Both the position numbers and the translations under genes were made by a program. DNA of 64,000 bases, from assembly GCF_016651105.1 (NCBI RefSeq), contig NZ_JAEKEL010000001.1, positions 4,330,001 through 4,394,000 on the forward strand. The letters are read 5' to 3'. Origin of the DNA: Pseudomonas sp. TH15. Lineage in GTDB: Bacteria; Pseudomonadota; Gammaproteobacteria; Pseudomonadales; Pseudomonadaceae. The notes under the pieces are model-generated. The model was not told the origin of the DNA. It did no database searches and worked only from the letters and a program-made list of their open reading frames with translations. How positions within the stretch are numbered: position 1 is the first letter of the stretch; each line of letters starts with the position of its first letter. Below, one piece after another: positions 60,074 to 64,000 of this stretch.

Positions 60074-60093
60074 AAACCCGCTCAATGGCGGGT
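60074..60093 (-). terminator. hairpin upstream of the tail tube gene
   Basis: Stem AACCCGC TCAATG GCGGGTT; the minus strand then reads TTGTCATT, so it is a weak terminator. Sequence shared with 44231-44256. Confidence 0.7.
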
Positions 60094-60117
60094 TCTGGGG
60101 GTTGCCCAATGGGCGGA

Positions 60118-60537
60118 TTAAGTTGTGGTGTCAGCGCGGTACTGGAAAGACACCGGCACTACGAAATTTGTGTCGCCGGGAATGCCTGGCCCCTGGTCAA
60201 CCGGCGTCAACGTCACAACGGTGAGTGCCCCTTTCGTGTTTCGCTCATACAGCGGGAAAAGCGCGGCGATCTGATCCGCCAGCGCTCCAGCTGCGCCGCG
60301 GTACTTGCCTGAGGGCGTCACGATGCTGACCTGAAATACTCCAGTGAAAAGCCTGTGGTCACCGCCGAGTGTGTTGCTCGCGGTGTCGGCCGGTAGCGTG
60401 AAAGCCCTCAGGTAAGTGGCGTCGTCGCCGGGAGTAAAGGCCTCGTTCTCGACCACGACCTTCAGCGGATTCGGCAACGCTTTTGCCCAGGCGATCAGCT
60501 TGGCTTCGTAGATCGAAGCAATGACGTTGTGGCTCAT
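60118..60537 (-). CDS. tail terminator-like protein
   Basis: A 139-residue protein (MSHNVIASIYEAKLIAWAKA, FTGVFQVSIVTPSGKYRGAA, VPVSFQYRADTTT). The fold and position match lambda gpU-type tail terminators, often labelled DUF4128. It overlaps the preceding gene by four bases. It caps the tail tube for joining to the head. Confidence 0.85.
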   Translation of the reverse strand: MSHNVIASIYEAKLIAWAKALPNPLKVVVENEAFTPGDDATYLRAFTLPADTASNTLGGDHRLFTGVFQVSIVTPSGKYRGAAGALADQIAALFPLYERNTKGALTVVTLTPVDQGPGIPGDTNFVVPVSFQYRADTTT

Positions 60538-61190
60538 ACCTGATTGTTCCTGATGGCCTCAAGCACGATCTGCTGGAAGCGAGCCACAGTGATGCGAACC
60601 ATGCCGCCCGGCGCTTGGGTGGAATGCCCGAACTCCAGCGGAATCGCGTAACCAAGGCTGTTGGTGATGTAGCAGGTATCCCCTGCTTTGAACTCAATGG
60701 CACCGGCAACGATTCGCGCCGTTGATTTGGCACCGCTCGGATCGACTTCTTCCGTCGTGGTGCTGTCGGGCGCGCCGATGCTGAACATCCAGTTGCCGCG
60801 GAACCGGCCGCCGACGTAACCCTTGCCAGAGACCAGTCCGTTCACGTTGAAATTCTGTTCACGCTCAGCCTTGGTCAGCGGCTTGGCGTATTTCACACCG
60901 CTGCGGAGCTTGCCGGCCTTCGTGAAGTTCGACTCGTCAAGATTGATGATCGTATTGCGGACGTTGACCTTGAAGTCGTAATCGTCTGCCGCCCGGGTGT
61001 TCGCTTCGCGATGAACGATGTTCGCCGCCCAGATTTCGGGGTTGCCCACTGGTGACATACGAATGACGCTGTTACCGAGCTCGATGATGATCTCGCGAAG
61101 ACTGGCGTCGATGGCTTCCGTGGCTTTGGCTGCGAATTCGGCAAGGCTCAGTGCAAAGCTACCGGACTGTCCGCCGTACTTGGATGCCAT
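60534..61190 (-). CDS. head-tail joining / minor tail protein (HK97 gp10-like)
   Basis: A 218-residue protein; start ATG 61190 behind GAGGG (an in-frame TTG at 61196 is nearer the previous stop). MASKYGGQSGSFALSLAEFA, WAANIVHREANTRAADDYDF, YAIPLEFGHSTQAPGGMVRI. The GYAIPLEFGHS-x-QAP-x-G-M segment is characteristic of gp10/Z-like proteins that sit at the head-tail interface. Confidence 0.83.
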   Translation of the reverse strand: MASKYGGQSGSFALSLAEFAAKATEAIDASLREIIIELGNSVIRMSPVGNPEIWAANIVHREANTRAADDYDFKVNVRNTIINLDESNFTKAGKLRSGVKYAKPLTKAEREQNFNVNGLVSGKGYVGGRFRGNWMFSIGAPDSTTTEEVDPSGAKSTARIVAGAIEFKAGDTCYITNSLGYAIPLEFGHSTQAPGGMVRITVARFQQIVLEAIRNNQV

Positions 61191-61192
61191 CT

Positions 61193-61582
61193 TCAAACCC
61201 TCAGTTGAATTGTCCAGGTGGCGCCAACTGGGTCCTGGCTGACGTTCAGAGCGCGCTTTCTGTCGATGATGTCGCCGATTTTCGGCTCGGCAATCATCGC
61301 TGTCGGCACTCCCTCAACAGTGAGGTACAACTCGTTCTGCAAGATCAGCAGCTTTTCGTCGGTTGTCTGGATCAATGACCCGTCGATTTCCTTGGCCAAG
61401 TAGCTGCCAAATACTCCACGACCGCCGTAGGTGGTGGTCACTTCGGGTGCACCGCCCAGATCAGGGTCATACTCGCCCGCAACCTTGCGCACACCTGTCA
61501 CTGGCTTCACCGCATCGGCAAGGCCATCAGGATCATCGAACGCTTCAGCCATTTCAGCCTGGAGCTCTTCGCGCATGCCCAT
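61193..61582 (-). CDS. head-tail connector-region protein, 129 residues
   Basis: Start ATG 61582, two bases after the previous stop, with GAGG upstream; MGMREELQAEMAEAFDDPDG, GRGVFGSYLAKEIDGSLIQT, GDIIDRKRALNVSQDPVGAT. Size and place fit the head-completion/connector protein of siphophages (gpFII/gp16-like). No enzymatic motif. Confidence 0.78.
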   Translation of the reverse strand: MGMREELQAEMAEAFDDPDGLADAVKPVTGVRKVAGEYDPDLGGAPEVTTTYGGRGVFGSYLAKEIDGSLIQTTDEKLLILQNELYLTVEGVPTAMIAEPKIGDIIDRKRALNVSQDPVGATWTIQLRV

Positions 61583-61584
61583 GA

Positions 61585-61962
61585 TCAGATCCTCTTGAGC
61601 ATCATTACGCCGGAGCGCTTGATCCACGGATCGAGCAGTGCCAAGGCGAAATTTACGCCCGCTGACTGATCGGTAGAGCCAGCCACGTAGGTCTTGCTCA
61701 CTGACGTGCCGGACTGAGCCGATACGGTCTTGCTCTGCACTTCCTTCTGCGTGGACGTGTACAGCTTGCCCGCCGCCGCCTCTTTGGCGACCTGAGCGCC
61801 GGCTGTTTTGATCTCGGCCGGAACCGGATCTGGAACAGCCCGCTTAATCTTGGTCGTGAGCCAGGCATTGGCCATGGTCACGGCAAGGGCCGGATCACCG
61901 GTGCCAGCCCAGCCAGGACCAAGCTGGGCGTCAACATCGGCGACGGTGATGAAGTCGGTCAT
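61585..61962 (-). CDS. head-tail connector protein, 125 residues
   Basis: MTDFITVADVDAQLGPGWAG, VTMANAWLTTKIKRAVPDPV, SAGVNFALALLDPWIKRSGV. A helical bundle with the layout of gp6/gp15-like connectors (some databases label similar phage proteins DnaT-like, without functional support here). Directly precedes the next connector gene. Confidence 0.75.
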   Translation of the reverse strand: MTDFITVADVDAQLGPGWAGTGDPALAVTMANAWLTTKIKRAVPDPVPAEIKTAGAQVAKEAAAGKLYTSTQKEVQSKTVSAQSGTSVSKTYVAGSTDQSAGVNFALALLDPWIKRSGVMMLKRI

Positions 61963-61972
61963 GTGCTCGTCC

Positions 61973-62278
61973 TTATTCCGCCGGCACCAACGCCTGCAGG
62001 TCTTCTTTCTTGGCGGTTGCGTCGAAGGTGATGCCCTTCTCGGTCAGCCATTCTTTCAGCTCGGGAACCTTCATTTTCAGAGGGTCGGTTTCCGGGGCTT
62101 CCTGCTCATTGCCGTCCGAGACCTTGATGCCAGCCGCTTGGTAGGCATCGACGATATCCGGTGCATCGCCATCGACGACCACCTCGGTGGCGGAGCCGAT
62201 GACACCGAAGAATTCGCTCAACAGGCGATAGCACACGCCGCGCTCTTTGCCCGGCTTGTCCGTGTAGATCACTTTCAT
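61973..62278 (-). CDS. phage protein with C-terminal HeH/LEM-like domain
   Basis: A 101-residue protein: MKVIYTDKPGKERGVCYRLL at the start and a C-terminal helix-extended-loop-helix (MKVPELKEWLTEKGITFDAT, then KKEDLQALVPAE), the HeH/LEM/SAP-like fold common in phage head accessory proteins. It lies right after the major capsid gene and may decorate or stabilise the head or bind DNA. Confidence 0.82.
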   Translation of the reverse strand: MKVIYTDKPGKERGVCYRLLSEFFGVIGSATEVVVDGDAPDIVDAYQAAGIKVSDGNEQEAPETDPLKMKVPELKEWLTEKGITFDATAKKEDLQALVPAE

Positions 62279-62333
62279 AAGTCACCTCAAAAGCATCCCG
62301 GCGCCAGACGGGCGCCAGGTTGTGCGGGCCGAG

Positions 62334-63311
62334 TTACGGCGTGGTGGTACCGCTGATCACGGCGGCGAATGGGACCTGCTTGCGGCTGAACACGCGCTGC
62401 CAGTTGGCGGCGGCGGCGTATTGGGTCGCGGTCGGGCTGGCGTTCTGAGCTTCAGAACCTTTCCAGCTGAAACCGGCAGGCTGGAGGATGTAGGTCTTCC
62501 GCTCCCAAAGCACTTCCGCGCCGCCACCGTTGCCGCCACCTGGCTTACGCTCGAGTTCTACCGGCACCTTCGGCGTACCGTCGCCATAACCGAATGCGCC
62601 TTGGCCGAAGAACACGGACAGGTATTTGCCCGCGCCATATACCAAGGCATCGTCCATGAACACCGGCTTGCCCAGGTAAGTGGCCAGAATGATCTTACCG
62701 TCGGAGTCGCGCAGGTACTCGATGAGATCCTGTTTGACCATCTGGTTCATCACCACCGAGTGCACGCCGATCGCGCCAAACTGGTCGGCCGCATCACCGG
62801 CGGTGAACGCAGCATCCTGGAAGGCGTTCGCGCTGATGGTCGCGCCCGCGTCGATGACCATGTCACCGCCGTTATTCGCAATGTTCGAGGCGATGATGCC
62901 GCGAGCAGCTCCCAGGGTGTAACGCTGCCACTGGCGAGTCCAGTAGGTGCCGAAGCGGTTGCGGATCTGCTGCTGTGGTTCGGTGTTGGCCAGCTCTGCG
63001 GTCAGGTCGGTAACGCCGTAGCCTTTGTTGAGGTAAAGAACGCGGGCACGCATGCTGTCCTGCTCGACTTTGCCAACTTCGCCTTGGTCGTTCGGGTCGT
63101 CGTTGCTGATGTTCGGGGCTTCATCAGCGTTGAGATCCTGCCAGTAGCTGATCTCCGCGGTGCCCTGACTGCCGGAGGCGATCGCGTCCAGCACAGGCGA
63201 GCGGGTCACAATGCCCGATTCGTAAACAGCGGTCTTTTCCGGGCTGTTAACCGGCGCCAAGGAGGCGTAGTAGTCGCCGACGAAGATGTCGGTCAATTGG
63301 GTAGTTGCCAT
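62334..63311 (-). CDS. major capsid protein
   Basis: A 325-residue protein: MATTQLTDIFVGDYYASLAP, NKGYGVTDLTAELANTEPQQ, TYWTRQWQRYTLGAARGIIA, GIHSVVMNQM-like GVHSVVMNQMVKQDLIEYLR, ILQPAGFSWKG. The conserved GVHSVVMNQM and LQPAGFSWKG segments are typical of the coat proteins of a group of Pseudomonas and Burkholderia siphophages with HK97 fold. Follows the scaffold-like gene by three bases. Confidence 0.92.
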   Translation of the reverse strand: MATTQLTDIFVGDYYASLAPVNSPEKTAVYESGIVTRSPVLDAIASGSQGTAEISYWQDLNADEAPNISNDDPNDQGEVGKVEQDSMRARVLYLNKGYGVTDLTAELANTEPQQQIRNRFGTYWTRQWQRYTLGAARGIIASNIANNGGDMVIDAGATISANAFQDAAFTAGDAADQFGAIGVHSVVMNQMVKQDLIEYLRDSDGKIILATYLGKPVFMDDALVYGAGKYLSVFFGQGAFGYGDGTPKVPVELERKPGGGNGGGAEVLWERKTYILQPAGFSWKGSEAQNASPTATQYAAAANWQRVFSRKQVPFAAVISGTTTP

Positions 63312-63314
63312 GGA

Positions 63315-64000
63315 TTAGGTTCCTTTGGTGGCCTGGAGTTTTTTGAATGCGTCGGGGTTGTCCCGGGCCAGCGCGGCGCGCTCCTGCTCGGTGTACTCGC
63401 CCCATTTCTTCGTGGCCTTGCCACCTTGATCGCCGGTCTGACCGGCACCCTGAGCCCTTGGCCAAAGGTGTGTTGCTGTTTCACGCAGCGATTCCGCCCA
63501 TTCGAGCGGCGACAGCGGGGTTTTCCCGTCCTTCCCGTAAACGACCTCGCCGTCACGGTCGGTGGCGATTGCCTCGCCGTCTTCACTGAGTTTGAAAGTG
63601 CCCCGGGCGCGCAAGATGATGTCCTCGGCAGCCTCTGGAAGCGCGCCGGCCTTGATGGCGGCAGCGCGGATGGAGTCGGCCAGCACTTTGTCGCTGTACT
63701 TGGCAGCGAAGGCTTCGGCCTTGTCGGCACGCTCGTTGGCGGCTTTGATTTGCTTCTCGGAGTCGGTGCGCAGGCGCTCGGTGCGGCGGTTGATCACCTC
63801 GTCGAGCTTGCCCTCTGCAATCAGCTTCGTTTCTTCGTCCTGACCGACCTTGACGAGCAAGCCTTTAACCGCGTCGATATCCAGGCCTTCAAACTGACCT
63901 TTCAGCTTGTCCAGTTCGGTTTTGATGGTCCGGTTGGAGCCCAACAATTCCTGATTCTTGGACTTGAGCCCGTTTACTTCCTTGTCCAGATACTCCTGAA
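63315..64000 (-). CDS. phage scaffold-like/head protein (partial; 5' end beyond window)
   Basis: The frame is open to the right edge (upstream in-frame residues QEYLDKEVNGLKSKNQELLG), so the start is outside. At least 228 residues are visible: an N-terminal coiled coil (KTELDKLKGQFEGLDIDAVK, then QIKAANERADKAEAFAAKYS) and a C-terminal acidic, flexible part (TEQERAALARDNPDAFKKLQ). This coiled-coil, capsid-adjacent layout is typical of scaffolding proteins. No protease motif seen. Confidence 0.82.
   Translation of the reverse strand, partial: QEYLDKEVNGLKSKNQELLGSNRTIKTELDKLKGQFEGLDIDAVKGLLVKVGQDEETKLIAEGKLDEVINRRTERLRTDSEKQIKAANERADKAEAFAAKYSDKVLADSIRAAAIKAGALPEAAEDIILRARGTFKLSEDGEAIATDRDGEVVYGKDGKTPLSPLEWAESLRETATHLWPRAQGAGQTGDQGGKATKKWGEYTEQERAALARDNPDAFKKLQATKGT

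Larger units (their letters stand above)
40926..64000. mobile_element. lambda-like (siphovirus) prophage, late-gene half, running off the right edge
   Basis: From the tRNA-Leu fragment rightward the genes encode capsid, connectors, tail tube, chaperones, tape measure, M, L, K, I, J, fibres and lysis proteins in lambda order, nearly all on the minus strand. Terminase, portal, replication, repressor and integrase are expected beyond 64000. Interspersed plus-strand genes (41611-42336, 51897-53036) are cargo. The exact left boundary is inferred from the tRNA fragment; the other att copy is not in the window. Region 40926-41188 shows no convincing gene. Confidence 0.9.

Noticed and set aside
1..64000. 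CRISPR arrays, complete insertion sequences, rRNA or intact tRNA genes
   Set aside because: None seen: no regularly spaced direct repeats, no DDE transposase, no rRNA-like stretches. The only tRNA sequence is the 3' fragment at 40868-40925.

Overview
The window looks like chromosome from a Pseudomonas of the fluorescens group (inferred from gene content). Signs are an MvaU-type silencer, a 358-residue 4-hydroxyphenylpyruvate dioxygenase, ahpC/ahpF, gorA, galU, a modABC operon, and many intergenic palindromes of the GAGCAAGCTCGCTCCCACA and GATCGCAGCCTGCGGCAGCTCCTACA kinds. About 40.9 kb is host chromosome. The remaining 23 kb is the late half of a lambda-like siphovirus prophage that runs off the right edge.

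Host part, left to right: the start of a PLP aminotransferase (cut by the left edge) and a chemoreceptor; a sugar-acid block (glycerate kinase, CdaR-type regulator, divergent MFS transporter); an aldo/keto reductase, a RarD-like permease and hpd; an EamA exporter divergent from a LysR regulator; an EAL phosphodiesterase; mvaU; gloA; ahpF/ahpC; a tyrosine recombinase divergent from a KfrA-like coiled-coil DNA-binding protein, with a palindrome between them; gorA and galU; several small lipoproteins and hypotheticals; an alkylation-repair block (2OG-Fe(II) oxygenase and alkB overlapping, then ada) with two matching candidate Ada boxes; a frameshifted GyrI-like gene; an AcuI-type reductase; a large Trp/Gly/Tyr-rich exported protein; a nitronate monooxygenase; modABC behind a perfect ModE-like palindrome; topoisomerase IB; an ABC-F protein; and small genes.

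At 40868-40925 lies the 3' part of a tRNA-Leu(UAA), with a scrap of tyrosine integrase just to its left. This is read as one attachment-site end of the prophage. From there rightward almost everything is on the minus strand, so phage transcription runs right to left: scaffold-like protein, major capsid, head-tail connectors, tail terminator, tail tube, tail assembly chaperones with a -1 frameshift site, tape measure, M, L, K, a plus-strand cargo cassette, I, J, fibre proteins, cell-wall hydrolase and Rz/Rz1 spanins. A LexA box precedes a plus-strand gene near the attachment site.

Data-quality warning: four genes (ada, the GyrI-like gene, the phage hydrolase and the tape measure) are each frameshifted at a run of five G where six restores the frame. 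By eye I found no run of six or more G or C anywhere in the window. The sequence may therefore carry systematic G/C homopolymer truncations, and these four genes are probably intact in the organism.
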